DNA from: Dactylosporangium sp. AC04546
GTDB lineage: Bacteria > Actinomycetota > Actinomycetes > Mycobacteriales > Micromonosporaceae
Assembly (NCBI RefSeq): GCF_022095675.1
Contig: NZ_JAHYSG010000007.1
Span: 62,001-126,000 of the forward strand
DNA: 64,000 nt
Direction of reading: 5' to 3'
Each line of letters starts with the position of its first letter. Positions within the stretch are counted from its first letter, which is position 1. The position numbers and the translations under genes are program-made. The notes under the pieces are model-generated. The model ran no database searches and was not told the origin of the DNA. It worked only from the letters and a program-made list of their open reading frames with translations. Shown here one piece after another: positions 1 to 8,172 of the stretch.

Positions 1-1
1 G

Positions 2-2305
2 CGCCGGCAGGAGCTGCTGCGCGCGGCCGGCAACTACGTGTCACGCTACGAGTACGACAAGGCCCGCCTCGCCGGCGAGCCGCTGCAGCCGCTGCCCAGC
101 CTGCTCATCATCTGTGACGAGTTCAGCGAGCTGCTCGCCGCGAAGTCGGAGTTCATCGACCTGTTCGTGATGATCGGCCGGCTCGGCCGCTCGCTGGGCG
201 TGCACCTGCTGCTCGCCTCGCAGCGGCTGGAGGAGGGCCGGCTGCGCGGCCTCGACACCCACCTGTCGTACCGGGTCGGCCTGCGCACCTTCTCGGCCGT
301 GGAGAGCCGGGTCGTGCTCGGTGTCCCCGACGCGTACGAGCTGCCCAACGCGCCCGGCCACGGCTACCTGAAGACCGACACGACGACGATGAACCGGTTC
401 CGGGCCGCCTACGTCTCCGGGCCGTACCGGGAGAGCGGCATCGTGCCGCGCTCGCAGGCCACGGTCCGGATGCAGATCGTGCCCTACGGCACGCACCACA
501 TCCCGGTGCCGGAGCTGCCGGTGGAGCCGGAGCCCGAGCCGGACGCGGAGGACACCAGCCGCGCGATCAGCATGCTCGACGTCATCGTCGGCAAGCTGCG
601 CGGCCGCGGCGCCCCGGCCCACCAGGTCTGGCTGCCGCCGCTCGGCGAGCCGCCGACCCTCGGCGAACTGCTCGGCCCGCTGAGCCCCGACGAGCACCGC
701 GGCCTCATCGCCACCGGCTGGTCGGGCGCCGGCCGGCTCACCGTGCCGATCGGCATCGTCGACCGGCCGTTCGAGCAGCGCCGCGACCCGCTCGTGGCCG
801 AGCTCGACGGCGCGGCCGGCAACGTGGTCATGGTCGGCGGTCCGCAGTCCGGCAAGAGCACCGCGGTCCGCTCGCTCATCAGCTCGCTGGCGCTGACCCA
901 CAGCCCGTGGCAGGTGCAGTTCTTCTGCCTCGACTTCGGCGGCGGGTCGCTGCGCTCGCTGGCCGGCCTGCCGCACGTCAGCGGCGTCGCCGGCCGGCGC
1001 GAGGGCGAGGCCGTGCGGCGCACGGTCGCCGAGGTGGCGGCGCTCATCGACGAGCGTGAGGCCAGGTTCACCGAGCTCGGGGTCGAGTCGATGCAGGCGT
1101 ACCGCCGGTCCCGCAACGCCGGCGACGTCGCCGACGACCCGTTCGGCGACGTGTTCCTCGTCGTCGACGGCTGGGGCACGGTGCGCGAGCACTACGAGGA
1201 GCTCGAGCCGCGGATCACCTCGCTCGCCGCGCGCGGGCTCGGCTTCGGCATCCACGTCGTCATCGCCGCGAACCGCTGGGCCGAGCTGCGCAGCAACCTG
1301 CGCGACCTGATGGGCACCCGCATCGAGCTGCGCCTCGGCGACCCGGCCGAGTCCGAGATCGACCGCCGGGCCGCGCAGAACGTGCCGGCCGGCACCCCGG
1401 GCCGCGGCCTCACGGGCGACAAGCTGCACTTCCTCACCGCGCTGCCGCGCATCGAGGGCGGTGAAGGGGTCGAGGACCTCGCGGCCGGCGCCGCCGACCT
1501 GGTCCGCCAGGTGCGCGAGGCGTGGCCGTTCCAGCCGGCCCCGCCGGTGCGCCTGCTGCCGAAGGTGCTCCAGGTGACCGAGCTGGCGAAGCTCGTCGCG
1601 CAGCGGCCGCAGGCGGGCGTGCCGATCGGCATCAACGAGACGCACCTCGCGCCGGTGCACCTCGACTTCTCGACCGAGCCGCACCTGATCGTGCTCGGCG
1701 ACGCCGAGTCGGGCAAGACGGCGCTGCTGCGGCTCATCGCCCGCAGCATCATCGAGACCAAGACGCGCGACGAGGCGCGGCTGTTCGTCGCCGACTTCCG
1801 CCGCAGCCTGCTCGGCGTGGTCGACCAGGACCACCTCCTGGACTACGCGCCGTCGCACTCGGCGCTCGGCGGGATGATCGGCGACCTGCGCGGCGCGATC
1901 CAGGCCCGCCTGCCCGGGCCCGACGTCACCGCCGAGCAGCTGCGCAACCGCAGCTGGTGGCGGGGCCCGGACCTGTACATCCTCATCGACGACTACGACC
2001 TCGTGGCGCTGCCCGGCAACAACCCCATCTCACAGCTGCTGGAGCTGCTGCCGCAGGCGCGCGACGTCGGGCTGCACCTGATCCTGACCCGCCGGGTCGG
2101 CGGTGCGGCGCGGGCCCTGTACGAACCGGTCATCCAGCGCCTCCGGGAGCTCGACACCCCGGGGTTGCTCATGTCGGGCAACCGCGAGGAGGGGCCGCTG
2201 TTCGGTGATCTTCGACCCAGCCCGCAGCCTCCGGGGCGCGGTACCCTCGTGCGCAGGAGCGACGGCCGGCAGCTGGTCCAGACCGCATGGATCGATCCTG
2301 TGTAA
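2..2305 (+). CDS. eccC: Type VII secretion FtsK/SpoIIIE-type ATPase EccC, C-terminal part (5' end outside window)
   Basis: This is the C-terminal 767 residues of the hexameric motor ATPase that drives WXG100 substrates through the ESX membrane complex. The frame is open from the first complete codon (base 2), so the start lies outside the window. Three ATPase modules are visible. The end of module 1 has a Walker B-like LLIICDEFSELL. Module 2 has a Walker A GGPQSGKST (about bases 836-862) and a Walker B-like VFLVVDGWG. Module 3 has a Walker A GDAESGKTA (about 1697-1723) and YILIDDYDL. This order is that of EccC (or of EccCa-Cb when split). In characterised EccC proteins the last module docks the C-terminal signal of the Esx partner. 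The gene lies directly upstream of two Esx genes, which supports the call. EccB, EccD and EccE are not in the window and presumably lie further left. Confidence 0.93.
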   Translation, partial: RRQELLRAAGNYVSRYEYDKARLAGEPLQPLPSLLIICDEFSELLAAKSEFIDLFVMIGRLGRSLGVHLLLASQRLEEGRLRGLDTHLSYRVGLRTFSAVESRVVLGVPDAYELPNAPGHGYLKTDTTTMNRFRAAYVSGPYRESGIVPRSQATVRMQIVPYGTHHIPVPELPVEPEPEPDAEDTSRAISMLDVIVGKLRGRGAPAHQVWLPPLGEPPTLGELLGPLSPDEHRGLIATGWSGAGRLTVPIGIVDRPFEQRRDPLVAELDGAAGNVVMVGGPQSGKSTAVRSLISSLALTHSPWQVQFFCLDFGGGSLRSLAGLPHVSGVAGRREGEAVRRTVAEVAALIDEREARFTELGVESMQAYRRSRNAGDVADDPFGDVFLVVDGWGTVREHYEELEPRITSLAARGLGFGIHVVIAANRWAELRSNLRDLMGTRIELRLGDPAESEIDRRAAQNVPAGTPGRGLTGDKLHFLTALPRIEGGEGVEDLAAGAADLVRQVREAWPFQPAPPVRLLPKVLQVTELAKLVAQRPQAGVPIGINETHLAPVHLDFSTEPHLIVLGDAESGKTALLRLIARSIIETKTRDEARLFVADFRRSLLGVVDQDHLLDYAPSHSALGGMIGDLRGAIQARLPGPDVTAEQLRNRSWWRGPDLYILIDDYDLVALPGNNPISQLLELLPQARDVGLHLILTRRVGGAARALYEPVIQRLRELDTPGLLMSGNREEGPLFGDLRPSPQPPGRGTLVRRSDGRQLVQTAWIDPV

Positions 2306-2416
2306 TGATGTCAGCGGTCCCGGGCTGCGCGACCTTGCCATTGTCCGATACCGTCGCAATGGAAACACCAACGTCGATGACCGCGGCGCCACCGTACGGG
2401 GGTTGCTCCGGGTGTC

Positions 2417-2432
2417 TTGTCCCGCGGGACAA
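2417..2432. promoter_or_regulatory. Perfect 16-bp palindrome upstream of the esx genes
   Basis: TTGTCCCGCGGGACAA reads identically on both strands. It lies 20 bases before the first esx start codon and just upstream of its ribosome binding site. The position and symmetry suit a dimeric regulator's operator. No regulator gene can be assigned, and an RNA hairpin role is less likely because there is no loop. Confidence 0.45.
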
Positions 2433-2452
2433 TCCAGGAAGGGGTGAGTGGC

Positions 2453-2767
2453 GTGACGCAGCCGATGAGAGTCGATTCTGCGACCATGCACGCTGCTGCG
2501 AAGGACGTTCGCAGCACGCACGACACCGTCAACGGCAAGCTGTCCGATCTGCGCAACCAGATCGACGACCTTGTCGCCGCATGGAAGGGCCAGGCCTCCG
2601 CCGGTTTCGAGTCGGTGATGCGGCGCTGGGACGGCGACACCAACAAGCTGCTCAAGGCACTCAGTGACATCGCGGACCTCCTCGACAAGGGTGCGAACAC
2701 GCACCAGGCCAACGAGGAAGAGCAGGCCGCGATGATGAACAAGTACAACACCTCGCTGAACTACTGA
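2453..2767 (+). CDS. WXG100 family protein (ESAT-6-like Esx)
   Basis: This small helical-hairpin protein (104 aa) would be exported by the ESX system as half of an Esx heterodimer. The GTG at 2453 is chosen because AGGAAGGGG lies 8 bases upstream and the length fits the family (about 100 aa). An earlier in-frame start at 2417 would add 12 unlike residues. The turn carries the WxG motif as W44-K-G46, flanked by two amphipathic helices. No YxxxD/E export signal is seen at the C-terminus, so this looks like the ESAT-6-type partner that relies on the next gene's product for targeting. The next esx gene begins 25 bases downstream, so they are probably co-transcribed. Which Esx subfamily it belongs to cannot be told by eye. 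Confidence 0.88.
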   Translation: MTQPMRVDSATMHAAAKDVRSTHDTVNGKLSDLRNQIDDLVAAWKGQASAGFESVMRRWDGDTNKLLKALSDIADLLDKGANTHQANEEEQAAMMNKYNTSLNY

Positions 2768-2792
2768 CGGCCCGGAGCGGAGGGTTCCTTCG

Positions 2793-3074
2793 ATGACGTA
2801 CTTCGAGACTAACTACGAGAAGATGGACCAGGCCTCGGGCCAGATCCAGGCGATTTCCAAGACGATCGACACCGAGCTCGACACGCTGCGGCGCAAGCTG
2901 CAGTCGATGACCTGGGACGGTCAGGACCGTGAGGCCTACAACCAGCACCAGGCGGCGTGGGACTCGGCCGTGGCCGACATGAACGCGCTGCTCAACGAGA
3001 TCGGTGGCGGCGTCGGCATCGCGCGGCAGAACTACATCACGACCGAGATGAACAACGCCCGGGTCTGGCGGTAG
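2793..3074 (+). CDS. WXG100 family protein (CFP-10-like Esx partner)
   Basis: The 93-residue protein has W41-D-G43 in the hairpin turn and a C-terminal Y81-I-T-T-E85. The latter matches the YxxxD/E signal that targets type VII substrates to EccC. It is therefore the likely targeting partner of the Esx protein encoded immediately upstream. The ATG is preceded by a purine-rich GGAGCGGAGGG about 10 bases away. A strong hairpin follows the gene (3100-3134), so the pair may be made in excess of the genes downstream, as expected for secreted substrates. The same NYxTTE sequence recurs in the product of the next gene. Confidence 0.9.
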   Translation: MTYFETNYEKMDQASGQIQAISKTIDTELDTLRRKLQSMTWDGQDREAYNQHQAAWDSAVADMNALLNEIGGGVGIARQNYITTEMNNARVWR

Positions 3075-3099
3075 TTCGCTCGGCGGGCCACCCAGTCCG

Positions 3100-3134
3100 G
3101 ATCGGCGTGGCACCCCCGCGGTGCCACGCCGATC
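3100..3134 (+). terminator. Strong hairpin between the esx pair and the downstream genes
   Basis: Two perfectly complementary 14-base arms (3100-3113 and 3121-3134, GATCGGCGTGGCAC and its complement) flank a 7-base loop. No U-tract follows, as is common in high-GC actinobacteria. The hairpin may terminate or partly attenuate transcription and so raise the esx:downstream ratio. Confidence 0.6.
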
Positions 3135-3209
3135 GGCTTCACGGGGACGCGCTCACCGGTGCGGGCACGTGCACGAGCGAGCGCATGAGCGAGAGGATGG
3201 CGGGTCACG

Positions 3210-3764
3210 TTGGTTGCCTTGCCCGAGAACTCCAAGGTCGACGTCGAGCAGATCGAGAAGCTGCCGCCGCTGCTGGACACGCTGCAGCGCTACGTGGAGA
3301 CCGACTGCATCGGCTACATGACGAACATCAAGGCGCACCTCGACGTCAGCGGCGTCGACATGGACGACGTGGACGTCGAGCTCAACGCCCAGGCCACCCC
3401 GTTCGGCGGCTTCTACAGCGCCTACGGCGTGCAGTCCAAGGCGAGCTCCGCCTACAAGGCCGTCAACGAGACGCTGCACAACCTCGCCAAGGCGATCGGT
3501 GAGCTCATCGAGCCGACCAAGAAGATCGCGCAGAACTACCGCACCACCGAGGAGCAGAACCAGGCCAGCATGGCCGACATCAAGAAGCTCCTCGAGGACG
3601 GTGCGGGCACCTACAAGGTCACCGACCAGGACGCGGTGGACAACACCAACGACCCGGTCGCGACCGCGCAGGAGCCCCACAAGAAGGACGACGACGTGCA
3701 GATCCTCGCGCCCGGTCCGCTCGACGGGTCCGGCTCGGGCCAACCGAAGACGACTGTGGTGTAG
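3210..3764 (+). CDS. Helical ESX-locus protein, probable type VII substrate
   Basis: A 184-residue protein of unrecognised family, mostly helical through about residue 125 and then acidic/Pro-rich and probably disordered. TTG at 3210 is the only plausible start: an in-frame stop lies at 3186, and GAGAGGA is about 14 bases upstream. The sequence N109-Y-R-T-T-E114 contains a YxxxE signal and nearly repeats the C-terminal signal of the upstream Esx protein, which suggests type VII export. It lacks a clear WxG turn. Its position between the esx pair and the WXG/Gly-rich gene is where Esp- or PPE-like substrates are often encoded. The export role is inference. No enzymatic motif was seen. Confidence 0.65.
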   Translation: MVALPENSKVDVEQIEKLPPLLDTLQRYVETDCIGYMTNIKAHLDVSGVDMDDVDVELNAQATPFGGFYSAYGVQSKASSAYKAVNETLHNLAKAIGELIEPTKKIAQNYRTTEEQNQASMADIKKLLEDGAGTYKVTDQDAVDNTNDPVATAQEPHKKDDDVQILAPGPLDGSGSGQPKTTVV

Positions 3765-3773
3765 GCGGCTGAC

Positions 3774-5090
3774 ATGGGTGGCGGAACCAATCCCGGAGAC
3801 CTGGGCACCACGCAGTACGAGAACCCCAACGAGGGCGACAACGGGTTCTGGGCGTCGACCTTCGGCACGCCCTACGCCAACGAGAAGGACCCGTCCTGGG
3901 AAGACGTCATCGCGATGGTCGTCATCCCCGGCAACCCGGCGGCGATCGAGCAGGCGGCCGACGAGTGGCGCGAGCTGCTGCGCCGCGTGCACGAGGTGGA
4001 GCGCGTCCTGACCGAGGTCAACAAGGACCTCGAGACGTGGAAGGGCGCGGGTGGCGAGGAGTACCGCCGGAATATCACCGACATGATCAGCAAGACCAAG
4101 AACATCTACAGCGAGCTCGACAACCTGCCGCACTACCTCGACCAGGCGGCCGGCAACCTGCGCACGGCGATCGACAAGATCCCGATTCCGGACGACATGG
4201 CCCACGAGGTGATGGCGGCCAAGAACGGGTACATCGCCGACGGCAAGGTCTCCGGCCCGTGGTCAGCCGGCGGCATCTACGACACGCTGCTGCCGATCTA
4301 CGGCAACAAGTGGTACGACGAGGCCCGCGAGTTCTTCACCTGGGACTGGGCGCAGCACAAGCTGCGCGACTGGATCTCCAGCCAGGACGACGTGGCCAAG
4401 GACGCCTACCAGGCGCTGGCCGGCCAGCACTCGAACACGATGTCGCACATGCCCGGGGCCAGCACGTCGAACTACGAGCACCCCCGCGAGCCGTATACCA
4501 GCGTCGATCCGACGAAGCTCGGCGGTGGCCCGCCCGGCGGCCCGCCGAAGCTCGGCGACGGCCTTGGTGACCCGAAGATCGGCGGACCGGGCATCACCGA
4601 CCCGGGGGCGAACCCCGATCTCGGCAACCCGGACCTCGGCAACCCCGACACGGTCAACCCCGACCTCGGCGACGACCTGCCCGGCACCGGGCTGGCCGGC
4701 GTGGGCGACGGTGGCATCGGCGGGCTCGGCAACCCCGGCTCCGGCGGCCTCGGCCCCGGCGTGGGCGGCCTCGGCGGTGGCGGTGGCGGCGGGCTCGGCT
4801 CCGGCGGCCTCGGTGCCGGCGGCCTGAAGGCCGGCGGCGCGGGCGGCCTGGGCGGCATGATGCCCGGCATGGGCGTCGGTGGCGCCGGCGCCGGTGCGGG
4901 CCGCGGCGGGGTCAGGGGTGGCGGCGCCGGCGGCAAGGGCCTGGGCGGCGCGCGCGGCGGCCTCGGCATGATGCCGCACGGCGGCGCGGGACACGGCAAC
5001 GGAGAGGGCGAGGACCACAACACGTGGCTCCAAGAGGACGACGACGTGTGGGGCTCGGACAACGAGGCCCCGCCGTCGGTGCTGGGTTGA
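3774..5090 (+). CDS. Large WXG-domain protein with Asn/Pro/Gly-rich C-terminus
   Basis: The 438-residue product has a helical region at about residues 45-130 with a W-K-G turn (ETWKGAGGEEY), matching the WXG100 hairpin. A second helical stretch runs to about 220. The tail from about 240 is low-complexity: short NPDLG-type repeats, then long Gly-rich runs with GLG, GGL and GAG steps. This layout resembles EspB/PPE-like substrates or surface proteins exported by ESX systems. Its ATG lies 9 bases after the previous stop, and the mycosin start overlaps its stop codon (TGATG at 5088-5092), so the three genes are one translational unit. The C-terminal function is unknown. Confidence 0.7.
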   Translation: MGGGTNPGDLGTTQYENPNEGDNGFWASTFGTPYANEKDPSWEDVIAMVVIPGNPAAIEQAADEWRELLRRVHEVERVLTEVNKDLETWKGAGGEEYRRNITDMISKTKNIYSELDNLPHYLDQAAGNLRTAIDKIPIPDDMAHEVMAAKNGYIADGKVSGPWSAGGIYDTLLPIYGNKWYDEAREFFTWDWAQHKLRDWISSQDDVAKDAYQALAGQHSNTMSHMPGASTSNYEHPREPYTSVDPTKLGGGPPGGPPKLGDGLGDPKIGGPGITDPGANPDLGNPDLGNPDTVNPDLGDDLPGTGLAGVGDGGIGGLGNPGSGGLGPGVGGLGGGGGGGLGSGGLGAGGLKAGGAGGLGGMMPGMGVGGAGAGAGRGGVRGGGAGGKGLGGARGGLGMMPHGGAGHGNGEGEDHNTWLQEDDDVWGSDNEAPPSVLG

Positions 5091-6616
5091 TGGGCACGAA
5101 GGGCACGCCGCCGGCCACGCGCCGGCGGCACCGCCTGGCCGCCGCGGTGGCGGTGCTCGTCGTCGGCGTGATCGGCGGCCTGGCGGTGCCGGGCACGGCG
5201 AACGCCGAGACGATCCGCGAGTCGCAGTACTGGCTCGACACGCTCGGGGTCCTCAAGGCCCAGCAGACCGCCAAGGGCGACGGCATCACGGTCGCGGTCA
5301 TCGACGGCGGCGTCGACGCCAAGCACCCGGACCTGTCCGGGGCGGTGCTCCAGGGCGCCGCGATGCCCGGCGCCGGGCAGGCCGACGGCTCGACCGACCG
5401 GCAGGGCCATGGGACGCTGATGGCGGGGCTCATCGCGGCCCGCGGCGGCAGCGGCCAGAACCACGCGCTCGGCATCGCCCCGCGGGCGAAGATCCTGCCG
5501 GTCGCGATCCTGTACGAGGGATTCGCCGATCCCGGCGCGAAGCCGACCGACCTTGGGGCGCCGATCCGCTACGCGGTCGACAACGGGGCGAAAATCATCA
5601 ATCTCTCGATCGGCAACCCCACGAGCGGCCTCCGGCAGCCCGACATCGACGCCATCGCCTACGCGCGCTCGAAGGGCGCGATCATCGTCGCCGCCGGCGG
5701 CAACCGGACCCAGGGCGACACGAAGGTGCCGATCCCGGGCAGCTACCCGGGCGTCATCACCGTCGCCGGCACCAACCGCGACGGCACGCCGTGGTCCGGC
5801 TCGATCGCCGACGACACGGTCGACATCGCGGCCCCGGCCGAGGACATCGTCTCCACCCTCCCGGTCTCGCTGTACAAGTCCGGCTACGGCAAGGGCACCG
5901 GCACCAGCAGCGCCACCGCCATCGTGTCGGGCGTGCTGGCGCTGATCTGGTCCAAGTACCCGAACCTCGACGCCGCCAACGTCGTCAACCGGCTGTTCAA
6001 GACGGCCGTGGACAAGGGGCAGCCGGGGCGCGACCCGCAGTTCGGCAACGGCCTGGTCGACCCGGTCGCGGCGCTGACCGCCAACGTGCCGGCCGTGAAC
6101 GCCGACCCGCTGGGCCCGGTCACCTCGGGTTCGAGCCCCGCGTCGAGCGGGCCGAAGAGCTCCGACAAGTCGTTCGGTACCCCGGCCATCCGCACCGCGA
6201 TCGCCGCGGGCGTCGCGCTGTTCTGCATCCTGGCGGTCGCGCTCGCCATCATCCTGCCGGTGCGCGCGGCGGCCCGCCGCCGGAGCCGCCCGCCGCAGCC
6301 GCCACCGGGCGCCTTCCCGCCGCCTCCGCCGGGCGCTCCCGGCTACGGCGTCGGCCCGCCCGGCTACGGCCCGCCGGGCCCGCCCGGGCAACCCGGGTAC
6401 GGGCCACCGCCCGGCTACCCGCCGGGACAACCAGGACAGCACGGCGGTGGACCCGCGACGGCGGGCTGGCAGCAGGGACCGGGCCCGGGACAGACGGGTC
6501 CGATCGGCGGTCACTCAGGGATGTTCGCGGCCCAGCCGGACCACACGGGCACGTTCGTCAACCCGCCGCCCGGCCGCCCGCAGGACCAGCCTCCGGCCGC
6601 GCCTCCCGCGGGCTGA
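5090..6616 (+). CDS. mycP: Mycosin, membrane-anchored subtilisin-like protease of the ESX system
   Basis: An S8 serine protease essential to ESX secretion in mycobacteria. It is a 508-residue protein from the ATG at 5090, which overlaps the previous stop. The N-terminal signal peptide ends near A39. The catalytic triad is D72 (VAVIDGG), H107 (GHGT) and S273 (GTSSA), with oxyanion N205 (AAGGN). One transmembrane helix lies near residues 370-390 and is followed by RAAARRR. The cytoplasmic tail of about 110 residues is very rich in Pro, Gly and Tyr. Known mycosins have the same signal-protease-TM order but usually a short tail, so this long Pro-rich tail is unusual. Earlier in-frame starts up to 5024 would add no signal-like sequence. 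Confidence 0.93.
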   Translation: MGTKGTPPATRRRHRLAAAVAVLVVGVIGGLAVPGTANAETIRESQYWLDTLGVLKAQQTAKGDGITVAVIDGGVDAKHPDLSGAVLQGAAMPGAGQADGSTDRQGHGTLMAGLIAARGGSGQNHALGIAPRAKILPVAILYEGFADPGAKPTDLGAPIRYAVDNGAKIINLSIGNPTSGLRQPDIDAIAYARSKGAIIVAAGGNRTQGDTKVPIPGSYPGVITVAGTNRDGTPWSGSIADDTVDIAAPAEDIVSTLPVSLYKSGYGKGTGTSSATAIVSGVLALIWSKYPNLDAANVVNRLFKTAVDKGQPGRDPQFGNGLVDPVAALTANVPAVNADPLGPVTSGSSPASSGPKSSDKSFGTPAIRTAIAAGVALFCILAVALAIILPVRAAARRRSRPPQPPPGAFPPPPPGAPGYGVGPPGYGPPGPPGQPGYGPPPGYPPGQPGQHGGGPATAGWQQGPGPGQTGPIGGHSGMFAAQPDHTGTFVNPPPGRPQDQPPAAPPAG

Positions 6617-6725
6617 CCCGCCGGGGGTTCACATCGGCCCGCGGGGCGGACCGTGGCATACACGGGTGGTAGCGCGCGGGGCTCGGAAGGTTTGGAACTG
6701 CCGGAGCGGCGCCGGCGAGGAACGG

Positions 6726-8096
6726 CTACGGCCTCGCCCTGGGGCCGGTGCCGCCCGTCGCGGTCGGCATGCTCAGGCCGCGGCGCTCCGCCGCGGCCAG
6801 GCCGCGGGCCGCGGCGCCGTGACGGACCGCCGGTCCGCGCACGGTGAACTCGCTCGACGGTTCGTCGTCGCGGGAGCGGCCGCCCGGCCGGGCCGGCCGT
6901 GAGCGGGCCGGTGCGAGCTGGGGCAGGTCGTCGCCCGCGGTGCGGCGGCGGGCCCGCTGCGCGATCAGGCCGGCCCACACCAGGGCGGTCAGCAGCAGGG
7001 CGCCCAGCGTCGTCCAGATCGCGGCCTGGTGGGAGTCCGTCGTGCCGGCCGGGTTCGGGTTCAGGCCGGCCGCGCGGCTCGCCGCCGGTGGGGCCGCGGC
7101 GGGGCCGTCCTGGATGGTGGCGACCGCCCGGTACGGGTTCACGACGCCGTAGCCGACCTCCTGGTCGCGGCCCGCCGGTGGGTGGTCGGCGGTGGCCGTG
7201 ATGCGGTCGGTGATCTCCTTGGCCGTGGCGTTGGGGTAGTAGGCGCGCAGCAGCGCGGCGGTGCCGGCGACATACGGGGCGGCGAAGCTCGTGCCGCCGC
7301 CGGAGCGCAGGCCGAAGCCGCCGCCCTGCGGGGCCGGGCCCTGGATGCGCACGCCCGGGGCGGCCACGTCGACGAAGTCGCCGGTGGTGGAGGTGGCGAC
7401 GTGCTTGTCGTTCTCGTCGACGCCGGCGACGGCGATGACGCCGTCATACGCCGCCGGGTAGGCGGGCTGGTTGCCGGTCTGGGTGGCGCCGTCGTTGCCG
7501 GCGGCGGCCACCACGATCACGTTGCGGCTCACCGCGCGGGCCACGGCGGCGGCCAGCTGCGGGGTGTTCTGGGTGACCAGCGAGAGATTGATCACCGCGG
7601 CGTTGCTGTCGACGGCGAAGTTGATGGCGTCGGCGATGACGTTCGGCAGGTTGGTGTCGTGCGACTTCTGGTCGTCCTCGACCACCCGGATCGGCAGGAT
7701 CTTCGCGCCCGGGGCCACGCCGTGGAAGCCGGTGTTCGGCAGCCGCAGGCCGGCGATGATCCCGGCGACGAACGTGCCGTGGGCGACCAGGTCGCAGTCG
7801 GCGGCGCCGGTGGCGACGTAGTTCTTGCCCGGCAGCACCTGACCCTTGAGCGACGGGTGGAGGGTCGAGACCCCGTTGTCGATCACGGCGACGGTGACGC
7901 CGGCGCCCGTGGTGAGCGGCCAGGCCGCCTCCGGGTGCAGGCGGGCCAGCGGCCAGGGCGTGTCGGTGAGCTGGTCGCTGAAGCTCGGCCCGCAGGCCGC
8001 CACCGCGACCCCGTCGAGGACCGGCAGCGCCGGCGCGGCCACGCCGAGCAGGGCGACGGTGAGGACCCGCGCCGTCCATCGATTCCCGAGCTGCAC
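6726..8096 (-). CDS. mycP: Second mycosin (S8 protease with signal peptide and C-terminal TM)
   Basis: A 456-residue subtilisin-like protease on the opposite strand, convergent with the first mycosin. After a signal peptide (cleavage near residues 33-34), the triad is D73 (VAVIDNG), H106 (VAHGTF) and S270 (GTSFAAP), with oxyanion N201. C35 and C101 could form a disulfide typical of mycosins. A transmembrane helix near residues 355-375 is followed by a basic, Arg-rich tail. It is closer to the classical mycosin than the first copy: canonical GTSFAAP and 'TPWPLARLHPEAAW' in the N-terminal extension. The 109-base gap to the other mycosin shows nothing clear. Two mycosins at one ESX locus suggest separate substrates or partial redundancy. 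Confidence 0.93.
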   Translation of the reverse strand: MQLGNRWTARVLTVALLGVAAPALPVLDGVAVAACGPSFSDQLTDTPWPLARLHPEAAWPLTTGAGVTVAVIDNGVSTLHPSLKGQVLPGKNYVATGAADCDLVAHGTFVAGIIAGLRLPNTGFHGVAPGAKILPIRVVEDDQKSHDTNLPNVIADAINFAVDSNAAVINLSLVTQNTPQLAAAVARAVSRNVIVVAAAGNDGATQTGNQPAYPAAYDGVIAVAGVDENDKHVATSTTGDFVDVAAPGVRIQGPAPQGGGFGLRSGGGTSFAAPYVAGTAALLRAYYPNATAKEITDRITATADHPPAGRDQEVGYGVVNPYRAVATIQDGPAAAPPAASRAAGLNPNPAGTTDSHQAAIWTTLGALLLTALVWAGLIAQRARRRTAGDDLPQLAPARSRPARPGGRSRDDEPSSEFTVRGPAVRHGAAARGLAAAERRGLSMPTATGGTGPRARP

Positions 8097-8137
8097 GAGC
8101 GACAGGGTAGCGCGCCCGGCGCGAGGGTGCTGGCCTG

Positions 8138-8165
8138 TGGACTCCTGGCTCTACGTTGGTACCCT
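8138..8165 (+). promoter_or_regulatory. Candidate leaderless promoter for the gene at 8173
   Basis: TGGACT (8138-8143) and TACCCT (8160-8165) are separated by 16 bases. The -10 box ends 7 bases before the GTG at 8173, so transcription would begin at or next to the start codon. No Shine-Dalgarno sequence is present. Confidence 0.45.
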
Positions 8166-8172
8166 GCGGCCT

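Noticed and set aside
38..40. GTG at 38 as the start of the first gene
   Set aside because: The frame is open to the window edge and the upstream residues fit EccC, so the gene begins outside the window.
41..1858. Long open frame on the minus strand opposite eccC
   Set aside because: Extreme third-position GC leaves antisense frames open. The sequence is Arg/Ala/Gly-rich without domain motifs, and eccC explains the region.
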